Assembly: GCA_036001225.1 (NCBI GenBank) | Contig: DASYUM010000276.1 | Location: 1 to 7,922, forward strand | Source: DASYUM01 sp036001225 | GTDB lineage: Bacteria > Methylomirabilota > Methylomirabilia > Rokubacteriales > DASRDR01 | Length of the DNA stretch: 7,922 nt | Reading direction: 5' to 3' | Shown: positions 1 through 4,939 of the stretch, in pieces | How the letters are laid out: each line of letters begins with the position of its first letter | How positions within the stretch are numbered: the stretch's first letter is position 1 | Notes under the pieces: generated by a model | Told to the model about the DNA's origin: nothing | The model's input: only the letters and a program-made list of their open reading frames with translations | Databases searched by the model: none | Made by a program: the position numbers and the translations under genes

Positions 1-672
1 ATCGGCCCCAACGGCGCCGGCAAGACGACCCTCTTCAACGTCGTCTCGGGCGTGCTGCGCCCCGACGGCGGCCGGGTCGTCTTCCGCGGCCAGGAGATCA
101 CCGGGCTCCCCCCCCATGCCGTCTGTCACGCGGGGATCGCCCGCACCTTCCAGGTCGTCCAGCCCTTCGCGCGCCTGACCGTGCTGGAGAACGTCGCGGC
201 CGGCTGGCTCTTCGGCCGCCGCGGCGCCGGCGCCTCCATCGGCCGGGCCGCCGCCGACGCCGGCGCGCGGGAGCTGCTGGAGCACGGGAAGCTCGCCGCC
301 AAGGCCGGCCGCCCCGCCGGCACCCTGACGCTCTCGGAGCGGAAGCGCCTGGAGATGGTCCGGGCGCTGGCCACCGGCCCCGATCTGCTCCTCCTCGACG
401 AGGTCCTGGCCGGGCTGAACCCGCAGGAGACCGAGGAGATGACGGCGATCGTCCGGCGGCTGGCTCGCGACCTCGGCCTGGCCATCGTCCTCATCGAGCA
501 CAACGTGCGGGCCGTGATGGCCCTCTCCGAGCGGGTCGTCGTCCTCAGCTACGGCACGGTCATCGCGCGCGGCGAGCCGGCGGCGGTGGCGCGGGACCCG
601 GCGGTGATCACGGCCTACCTCGGCGAGCGCCGCGTGCCTCCCTCTCCCCCCTGGGGGGAGCGGGCAGGGTGA
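1..672 (+). CDS. livG: Branched-chain amino-acid-type ABC transporter ATP-binding protein LivG, 5' end missing
   Basis: This is the cytoplasmic ATPase subunit of a HAAT-family (Liv-type) importer, one of two nucleotide-binding subunits that power uptake. The reading frame is open from base 1 and begins inside Walker A (IGPNGAGKTT, visible residues 1-10), so roughly the first 35-40 residues lie outside the window. In order follow the Q-loop (RTFQ, Q51), signature region (TLSERKRLE, about 110-118), Walker B with catalytic Glu (LLLLDE, 129-134) and the switch His (IEHN, H167). The signature has LSERK rather than LSGGQ, a LivG-type variant. The internal GTG at 52 is not the start because Walker A lies before it. 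The last 11 or so residues (PPSPPWGERAG) come from a palindromic DNA repeat and are not conserved LivG sequence. The stop overlaps the livF start (GTGA). Substrate is unknown: Liv-type systems also carry urea, amides and aromatic acids. Confidence 0.93.
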   Translation: MGPNGAGKTTLFNVVSGVLRPDGGRVVFRGQEITGLPPHAVCHAGIARTFQVVQPFARLTVLENVAAGWLFGRRGAGASIGRAAADAGARELLEHGKLAAKAGRPAGTLTLSERKRLEMVRALATGPDLLLLDEVLAGLNPQETEEMTAIVRRLARDLGLAIVLIEHNVRAVMALSERVVVLSYGTVIARGEPAAVARDPAVITAYLGERRVPPSPPWGERAG

Positions 673-677
673 GGGGG
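637..677. repeat. CCCTC/GAGGG-type palindromic repeat across the livG/livF junction
   Basis: The core is a perfect inverted repeat, CTCCCCCC (644-651), one T, GGGGGGAG (653-660). It is followed by CGGGCAGGGTGAGGGGG (661-677). The whole looks like the common dispersed intergenic element of GC-rich proteobacteria that reads, on the opposite strand, CCCTCACCCTGCCC followed by a C-rich/G-rich hairpin. Here it encodes the livG C-terminal tail and also supplies the GTG at 669 and a GAGGGGG Shine-Dalgarno-like run (671-677). Family membership is from memory of the pattern; copy number in this genome is unknown. Confidence 0.6.
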
Positions 678-1406
678 CGCACCCGGGTGCTCGAGGTGGC
701 CGACCTCACCGTCTCCTACGGCGACCTCCGGGTGCTGTGGGGCGTGAGCTTCACGGTCGCCGCCGGCGAGCTGGTCGCGCTGATCGGCCCCAACGGCGCC
801 GGCAAGAGCACGGCGCTCAAGGCCATCGCCGGGCTGATCCCGGCGGAGGCGGGCCGGGTGACGCTCGACGGCGTCTCCCTCCTCGACGAGCCGCCCTACA
901 CCCGGATCCGTCGGGGCCTCTCCCTCGTGCCCGAAGGCCGGGGCCTCTTCCCGGCGATGACGGTGCGGGAGAACCTGGAGCTGGGCGGCTTCGCGGTGCC
1001 GCCGCCGGACGGACTGCGGGCGGCGATCGAGCGCGTCTGCGCGCTCTTTCCCATCCTCGCCGCCCGGCGCGGTCAGCTCGCCGGCACCCTGTCGGGGGGC
1101 GAGCAGCAGATGCTCGCCATCGCGATGGCCGTCCTGTCCCGGCCGCGGCTGCTCGTGCTCGACGAGCCGTCGCTCGGCCTGGCCCCGCTCGTGGTGGATC
1201 GGCTCTACGAGACGGTGGCCCGGCTCAAGCGCGAGGGGCTGACGATCTTCCTCGTGGAGCAGCAGGTCTTTCTCGCGCTCGAGCTGGCCGACCGCGCCTA
1301 CGTCCTGGAGACCGGCCGCATCCGCCAGGAGGGGCCCGGCCGGGCGCTGCTCGCCGACGCGCACGTCAAGGAGGCATACCTGGGAATGACGGCTTCGAGC
1401 GGATGA
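669..1406 (+). CDS. livF: Branched-chain amino-acid-type ABC transporter ATP-binding protein LivF
   Basis: This is the second ATPase of the Liv-type importer and would pair with LivG under the LivHM membrane dimer. It has 245 residues, full length for LivF (about 230-245). Motifs in order are Walker A (GPNGAGKST, 40-48), the LivF-typical VPEGRGLF in the Q-loop region (87-94), signature LSGGE (141-145), Walker B (LLVLDEPS, 161-168) and VEQQ at the switch position (196-199). LivF proteins normally carry VEQN there, Gln replacing the usual His. Start choice: GTG 669 overlaps the livG stop by 4 bases and has GGGGGGAG 8 bases upstream. An in-frame GTG at 687 has GAGGGGG (671-677) before it and gives the more usual LivF N-terminus (LEVADLTVSYG), so the true protein may be 239 residues. 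The stop overlaps the livH ATG (ATGA). Family identity is near certain; substrate is not. Confidence 0.95.
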   Translation: MRGRTRVLEVADLTVSYGDLRVLWGVSFTVAAGELVALIGPNGAGKSTALKAIAGLIPAEAGRVTLDGVSLLDEPPYTRIRRGLSLVPEGRGLFPAMTVRENLELGGFAVPPPDGLRAAIERVCALFPILAARRGQLAGTLSGGEQQMLAIAMAVLSRPRLLVLDEPSLGLAPLVVDRLYETVARLKREGLTIFLVEQQVFLALELADRAYVLETGRIRQEGPGRALLADAHVKEAYLGMTASSG

Positions 1407-2293
1407 CGCTGCAGACGGTGATTGATCTCGTGCTCGGTGGCATCTCGCTGGGCGGGATCTACGCGCTCGTCGCCTTCGCCCTCTCGCTCTCCCTGGCCAC
1501 CACCCACGTGCTGAACGTCGCCCACGGCACCTTCATGGTTTTGGGGGCGGCGCTGGCCACGCTCCTCTTCCGGTTCGCGCCGATCGGCTGGCCCCTCGCC
1601 GTCCTGATCCTCGTGCTGGCCTTCGCCGCCCTCGGGCTCTTCTTCGAAGCGGCGTTCGTGCGGCCGTTCGCCGCCAAGTCCCCGGAGCAGATCCTGGTCG
1701 GGTCCATCCTGGTGACCTTCGGCTTCGCCCTCACCGTGGAGGCGCTCCTCGGCTACGGCTGGGCGCGATGGGTGGACCCCCAGCCGGCCTTCTCGCTGGC
1801 GTTTCCGTTCGCGCGCGTCACCGTGCTCGGCGTCGCGGTCTCCGGTACGCGGCTGACCATCCTCCTGGCGGCGGCCGCCGCCATCACCGGCTTCCACCTC
1901 TTCCTCCGCCGGACCCCGCTCGGGCGGGCGGTGCGGGCGGTCGCCCAGAACTACGCCGGCGCCGTGATCCTGGGCGTGAACCCACGGCGGGTCTCGGTGG
2001 TGATCTACCTCGCCGGGATCGTGGCCACGGCGGGGGCCGGCGTCCTGCTGGCGCTGGCCATCCCGCTCGAGCCGTATTCGGGGCTGCGGCTGACGCTGGT
2101 GGCCATGACCATCGTGGTGATCGGCGGGGTGGGGAGCCTGCCGGGGGCCCTGCTGGGCGGCGGCCTGCTCGGGATGGCCGAGGTGCTCACCGCCTACACC
2201 CTCGGCTCGGTCTGGTCGCCGGTGGTCTCGCTGCTCGTCTTCTTCTCGGTGCTGGTGGTGCGTCCGGAGGGGTTGTGGGGGCGCCGGGCCTGA
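1403..2293 (+). CDS. livH: Branched-chain amino-acid-type ABC transporter permease LivH
   Basis: This is an inner-membrane permease of the Liv-type importer, forming the translocation path with LivM. The ATG at 1403 overlaps the livF stop and gives 296 residues, matching the family (about 290-310). The reading frame stays open upstream, but that part is antiparallel to nothing conserved and overlaps livF. The protein is very hydrophobic, with about eight helices. Family marks are GGISLGGIYALVAFALSL (12-29), THVLNVAHGTFMVLGA (34-49), the cytoplasmic coupling loop RTPLGRAVRAVAQN..AVILGVNPRRV (170-197), the glycine-rich segment VVIGGVGSLPGALLGG (238-253) and the terminal signature VRPEGLWG (286-293). 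No signal peptide is expected. The 3' end overlaps the livM start by 19 bases. Confidence 0.95.
   Translation: MTLQTVIDLVLGGISLGGIYALVAFALSLSLATTHVLNVAHGTFMVLGAALATLLFRFAPIGWPLAVLILVLAFAALGLFFEAAFVRPFAAKSPEQILVGSILVTFGFALTVEALLGYGWARWVDPQPAFSLAFPFARVTVLGVAVSGTRLTILLAAAAAITGFHLFLRRTPLGRAVRAVAQNYAGAVILGVNPRRVSVVIYLAGIVATAGAGVLLALAIPLEPYSGLRLTLVAMTIVVIGGVGSLPGALLGGGLLGMAEVLTAYTLGSVWSPVVSLLVFFSVLVVRPEGLWGRRA
2266..2272 (+). promoter_or_regulatory. Shine-Dalgarno that fixes the livM start
   Basis: GGAGGGG lies inside the last codons of livH, ending 2 bases before GTG 2275 (4 bases from the GGAGG core). The livM frame has no ATG or GTG between here and its first conserved membrane segment, so this site supports GTG 2275 as the start, translationally coupled to livH. 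Spacing is a little short. A CTG at 2290 is the only nearby alternative. Confidence 0.55.
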
Positions 2294-3234
2294 TCCGGGG
2301 GGCCGCGGTCCTCGCGCTGGTGGCGGCGGTCGCGATCCCGCTCGTCGGGACGCGGGACCTGGTCACGGCGACCTTCTTCACCTTCCTCTACATCGTCCTG
2401 GCCCTCAACTACGACATCCTGGGCGGGTTCCTCGGGTACATGAACCTCGGCCAGGGCGCCTTCTTCGGGCTCGCCGCCTACGTGACGGTGCTGCTCCTCA
2501 ACGGCGGCCGGCTCGACGCGCTCGGCCCCGCCGACATGCCGGCGGCGATCCTGATCGCCGTGGTCGTCACCGCCGCCGTGGCGTTCGGCTTCGCCTACCC
2601 CCTTTTCCGGCTGAGCGGCGCCTACTTCGCCATGGCCACCTTCTCCATGGTCCTGCTGGTCCGTCACCTGATCCTGAACCTGTCCGACTGGACCGGCGGC
2701 TCCTACGGCGTCTATGTCAATCCGCGCCACTATCTGAGCCTGCCCGTCGCCTACACCGCCGGCCTGGCCCTCCTGCTCGCCTCGATCGCCCTCAACCGCG
2801 CCATCGCCAAGAGCCGGCTCGGCCTGGCCGCCACCGCCATCCGGGAGAGCGAGCTGGCCGCGTCGACCATCGGCCTCGACCTCTTCCGGGTGAAGCGCCG
2901 CGTGCTGGTGCTGAGCGCGCTGCCCTCGGCGCTGGCCGGAGGCGTCTTCGGCCTCCAGGCGGGCTACATCGACGTGGACGCCGCGCTCGGCGTGGACAAG
3001 ACGCTGCTGCCGGTGATCATGGCGCTGATGGGCGGGAGCGGGCGGGTGGCGGGGCCGGTGGTCGGCGGCCTGCTGGTGCGCGCGATCGACGTGGTCCTGA
3101 AGAACTACCTCCACCTGGCCGTCCCCGCCCTCGCGGTCTACGGCCTCATCCTCCTCGGCATCGGCCTGCTGCTGCCGGAGGGCGTCCTCAACGCCGCCGG
3201 CCGCCGCCTCCGCTGGGCCGCCCGGCCGTCGTGA
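2275..3234 (+). CDS. livM: Branched-chain amino-acid-type ABC transporter permease LivM
   Basis: This is the second inner-membrane permease of the importer. From GTG 2275 it has 319 residues, normal for LivM (about 300-340, excluding longer fused forms). Visible family segments are FFTFLYIVLALNYDILGG (34-51), GYMNLGQGAFFGLAAY (54-69), FRLSGAYFAMATFSM (111-125), the coupling loop KSRLGLAATAIRESELAASTIGLDLFRVK (179-207, with the conserved IRE.E.AA..IG pattern) and ALMGGSGRVAGPVVGG (250-265). It ends LLPEGVLNAAGRRLRW, as typical LivM proteins do with a P.G.. tail. Upstream open frame is out-of-frame livH and is not part of the gene. This is the last liv gene here; no substrate-binding protein (LivK) follows, so that gene must lie upstream of the window or elsewhere. 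Confidence 0.94.
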   Translation: MGAPGLIRGAAVLALVAAVAIPLVGTRDLVTATFFTFLYIVLALNYDILGGFLGYMNLGQGAFFGLAAYVTVLLLNGGRLDALGPADMPAAILIAVVVTAAVAFGFAYPLFRLSGAYFAMATFSMVLLVRHLILNLSDWTGGSYGVYVNPRHYLSLPVAYTAGLALLLASIALNRAIAKSRLGLAATAIRESELAASTIGLDLFRVKRRVLVLSALPSALAGGVFGLQAGYIDVDAALGVDKTLLPVIMALMGGSGRVAGPVVGGLLVRAIDVVLKNYLHLAVPALAVYGLILLGIGLLLPEGVLNAAGRRLRWAARPS

Positions 3235-3267
3235 GGAAGCCCATCCCGCCCGAGCGCCCCTGGTAGA

Positions 3268-3298
3268 GTGGAGCGATGCCGGGTGGAGCGATGCCGGG
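3268..3298 (+). repeat. 15-bp tandem duplication containing a ribosome site and start codon
   Basis: The unit GTGGAGCGATGCCGG occurs at 3268-3282 and again at 3283-3297, with one further matching base. Each copy has a TGGAG motif and an ATG (3276 and 3291). Because 15 is a multiple of three, both ATGs are in frame and the product gains five residues (MPGGA before MPGPL). Confidence 0.9.
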
Positions 3299-3941
3299 AC
3301 CGCTGACGATCGCCATGCTCACCTGCGCCCTCCTCGCGGGGATCCTGTTCCTGGCCGGGGTGGCCGCGATCCGCCGGCGGCACTGGGCCGGGACCACGCT
3401 CGGCTGGTTCCTGGGGCTGGTCTTCCTCGCGCTCGCCGCACTCGCGGGAACGCTGAGCGTGGCCACTCAGGGCTACCGCGCGCTCACCCGCGAGGAGGTC
3501 GCCGCCACCGTCGTCGCCGAGCCGATCGGCCCCCAGCGCGTCCGGACGACGTTCCGGTTCCCCGACGGCACGATGACGAGCTTCGACCTGGCCGGCGACG
3601 CCGTCTACGTCGATGCGCACATCGTCAAGTGGCATCCGCTGGCGAACATCCTCGGTCTCCACACCGCCTACCAGCTCGACCGGGTGGCCGGGCGGTACGC
3701 GGATATCGGGGAGGAGCGGGCCCGGCCGCGAACCGTCTTCGCGCTGGCGGAGCCCACGCCCATCGACGTGGCCCGCCTGGCCCGGCGGCTTCCGTTCCTC
3801 AAGCCCATCGTGGACGCCGAGTACGGCTCGGCGACCTTCGTGCCGGTGCGCGGGCGGATGGAGCTCGAGCTTCGGGTCTCGACCTCCGGCCTTCTCTTCC
3901 GGCCGGTCCGCCGGCCCGGTGAACCCTCCCCGTCCGGCTGA
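3276..3941 (+). CDS. Conserved hypothetical membrane protein with two N-terminal helices
   Basis: This 221-residue protein has two hydrophobic segments (about 10-31 and 41-62), separated by the basic IRRRHW (32-37). About 155 mostly soluble residues follow and would sit on one side of the membrane. The soluble part contains GYRALTREEVAATVVAEPIGPQRVRTTFRFPDGT (66-99) and DAVYVDAHIVKWHPLANILGLHTAYQLDRVAGRYADI (108-144). I recall this pattern from uncharacterised proteobacterial proteins, some carrying an unsupported 'multidrug efflux' label. At two helices it is not a pump by itself. It starts 41 bases after livM and could be read with the liv operon. ATG 3276 has AGAG 7 bases upstream (3265-3268); ATG 3291 is an equally possible start created by the tandem duplication. 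Function unknown. Confidence 0.8.
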   Translation: MPGGAMPGPLTIAMLTCALLAGILFLAGVAAIRRRHWAGTTLGWFLGLVFLALAALAGTLSVATQGYRALTREEVAATVVAEPIGPQRVRTTFRFPDGTMTSFDLAGDAVYVDAHIVKWHPLANILGLHTAYQLDRVAGRYADIGEERARPRTVFALAEPTPIDVARLARRLPFLKPIVDAEYGSATFVPVRGRMELELRVSTSGLLFRPVRRPGEPSPSG

Positions 3942-3951
3942 GCCCCGCGCG

Positions 3952-4266
3952 CTACTGGGGCGGCTCGTGACGCTCGATCAGACCCCAGGTGACGGCGACG
4001 CCGATGCCGGTCTTGCGGCCGCGCTGCTCGACGCGCACCACGCGGCCGGTGCCCTGCAGGCGCACCGGAACCGCCGAATAGGGGCGCTCCAGCACGAGGG
4101 ACAGGCTGACCGACTCCCCGACGGTGTAGGGCTCATCTGTCTCGAAGAACAGCCCCGTGGTGCTGACGTCCCGCGCGATGCCCGCTCCCTTCTCGGTTCT
4201 GATGGTGCCAGCGACCGGGAAGCGGGCTGACTGCCGGCGCTCGGCCGAATCAGATGATCGCGGCAT
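3952..4266 (-). CDS. Single-domain PilZ protein, probable c-di-GMP receptor
   Basis: PilZ domains bind cyclic di-GMP and relay it to motility, pili, exopolysaccharide or transcription machinery. From ATG 4266 the protein has 104 residues, essentially one PilZ domain. Both ligand motifs are present: RxxxR as RQSAR (11-15) within ERRQSARFPV, and [D/N]xSxxG as DVSTTG (33-38). The beta-barrel continues through GESVSLSLVLERP and GRVVRVEQRGRKTGIGVAVTW. The open frame runs back to 4527, but the extra 87 residues are low-complexity, Arg/Pro/Ala-rich and have no domain signal, so I start at 4266. No Shine-Dalgarno precedes this ATG; a leader ORF overlapping it may couple translation. It is convergent with the upstream membrane-protein gene, 10 bases apart. 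What it regulates cannot be told from the neighbours. Confidence 0.88.
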   Translation of the reverse strand: MPRSSDSAERRQSARFPVAGTIRTEKGAGIARDVSTTGLFFETDEPYTVGESVSLSLVLERPYSAVPVRLQGTGRVVRVEQRGRKTGIGVAVTWGLIERHEPPQ

Positions 4267-4324
4267 CCGGCGAGAGGCGGCGGCTGCGAACGGCCAGACA
4301 GCACTCGGACGTGGGCTGGGGCAC
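4250..4324 (-). CDS. Possible 24-residue leader ORF overlapping the pilZ start
   Basis: On the minus strand GTG 4324 follows AAGAGGA (4336-4330) by 5 bases. It opens a 24-codon frame (VPQPTSECCLAVRSRRLSPD, then AAII) ending in TGA at 4252-4250, 17 bases inside pilZ. The peptide itself looks unremarkable. Its value would be translational coupling, because pilZ has no ribosome site of its own. It could equally be a chance ORF. Confidence 0.3.
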   Translation of the reverse strand: MPQPTSECCLAVRSRRLSPDAAII

Positions 4325-4329
4325 GGGAG

Positions 4330-4336
4330 TCCTCTT
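4330..4336 (-). promoter_or_regulatory. Shine-Dalgarno of the pilZ leader ORF
   Basis: AAGAGGA on the minus strand lies 5 bases before GTG 4324. It is the only good Shine-Dalgarno-like sequence between the predicted sigma-54 start site (about 4358) and the pilZ ATG at 4266. Confidence 0.35.
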
Positions 4337-4368
4337 TGCTGTCGAGTGGTTGGTTCCCTATTGATCGC

Positions 4369-4384
4369 AGCAAGTCGGTTGCCA
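4369..4384 (-). promoter_or_regulatory. Sigma-54 (-24/-12) promoter candidate for pilZ
   Basis: The minus strand reads TGGCAACCGACTTGCT. The sigma-54 consensus is TGGCACG, four free bases, TTGCW. Every specified position matches except two (A for C and C for G at positions 6-7). The invariant GG and GC are present with the required spacing of 10 bases between them. Transcription would start near 4358, about 90 bases before the pilZ ATG and about 20 bases before the leader ribosome site. No sigma-70 site of similar quality was seen here. An enhancer-binding-protein site was not recognised. Confidence 0.45.
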
Positions 4385-4440
4385 TTCCCGTACGAGAGTG
4401 CCCAGGTGGGCCTGGCATTTGCCGGCGCATCGTTATGGCT

Positions 4441-4470
4441 CCCGCCACGGGCTCGGGACCGAGCGGCGGG
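4441..4470. repeat. Bulged inverted repeat (hairpin) in the pilZ-permease gap
   Basis: Outer arms CCCGCC (4441-4446) and GGCGGG (4465-4470) and inner arms GCTCGG (4451-4456) and CCGAGC (4459-4464) form about 11-12 base pairs, with a one-sided 4-base bulge (ACGG) and a tight loop. No T-run follows on either strand, so it is not a canonical intrinsic terminator. It could be a protein-binding palindrome, or an end signal for the minus-strand permease remnant. The rest of the gap (4325-4645) holds nothing else that I recognise apart from the promoter candidate. Confidence 0.4.
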
Positions 4471-4645
4471 AGTCGTGCGGGCGGACTTTGTGGCAGATCT
4501 CGGAGGCGCGGTGTCCGAAAGCGTCACAGACCGAGGAGGTTTGCGTCCTACATGGGAGGCGTCTCGGTCGCTCGACCGGTTCGTTCAGGTCACGCGCGCT
4601 CGATCTCCGACGTGATCGGCGCGGTAGCGTGGGCCCATCGGCGGG

Positions 4646-4888
4646 TCAGGCTCCCGCGCGCTCGGAGAGCTTCCACCGGGCCAGTCGCGCCTCGACGGCC
4701 TCCACCACCCGGGTGAGCCCGACGCCGCCGAGGGCCAGGACGACGATCGGCACGAACAGGCGATCGGTGTCGTAGCTGTTCCCGCTGGCCACGATGAGCT
4801 GCCCGAGCCGGGTGGTCTGCGCCTGCGCCGCGCCGGCGACCGCGAAGGCCAGCCCGACCAGAGCTCCCGAGAGCCACTCAATTTGAAT
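4646..4888 (-). pseudogene. C-terminal remnant of a NitT/TauT-type ABC transporter permease
   Basis: The last 75-80 residues of this minus-strand frame look like the C-terminal end of an SsuC/TauC-type permease (BPD_transp_1 family). They read TTRLGQLIVASGNSYDTDRLF, a hydrophobic segment VPIVVLALGGVGLTRVVEAVE, then the basic end ARLARWK. Full-length relatives are about 250-280 residues with the EAA coupling loop well upstream, so that loop and at least four helices are missing. Resemblance fades at about 4870-4890. Beyond that the same open frame is only the antisense of the kinase gene at 4940. No good start codon or ribosome site precedes the piece. I infer a decayed or truncated gene left by a rearrangement. 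The matching ATPase and binding protein are not in the window. Confidence 0.6.
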
Positions 4889-4919
4889 TCGCGCGGGGCC
4901 TGTCGCGGGGCGGCGAGAT

Positions 4920-4930
4920 TTGTTAAACAA
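4920..4930. promoter_or_regulatory. AT-rich palindrome upstream of the kinase-RapZ fusion
   Basis: TTGTTAAACAA is a perfect palindrome around a central A (TTGTT/AACAA). It lies in an AT-rich patch (about 4917-4932) in otherwise GC-rich DNA, 9 bases before ATG 4940. The patch includes TGTTAAAC, a weak -10-like element, with CTGTCG (4900-4905) 17 bases upstream as a poor -35. It could be a promoter or operator for the recycling operon. A consensus-quality promoter was not seen. Confidence 0.3.
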
Positions 4931-4939
4931 TAGACGCCG

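Noticed and set aside
615..1364. Long minus-strand frames opposite the liv genes (also around 1298-1897 and 2194-3114).
   Set aside because: These are typical GC-rich antisense shadows: Arg/Glu/Gly/His-rich, no domains, fully covered by well-identified plus-strand genes.
3940..3966. An imperfect hairpin GAGCCCC/GGGGCGGCTC between the convergent membrane-protein and pilZ genes as a terminator.
   Set aside because: It needs a 2-base bulge, has no T-run, and lies over both stop codons. It is too weak to call.
4267..4527. An 87-residue N-terminal extension of the PilZ protein.
   Set aside because: The frame is open, but the residues are Arg/Ala/Pro/Ser-rich with no conserved pattern, and the PilZ domain begins just after Met at 4266. 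The sigma-54 candidate would also lie inside it.
4552..4716. A 54-residue plus-strand ORF with GAGGAGGT upstream.
   Set aside because: The spacing (about 12 bases) is long, the product is Arg/Pro-rich, and the second half is antisense to the permease remnant.
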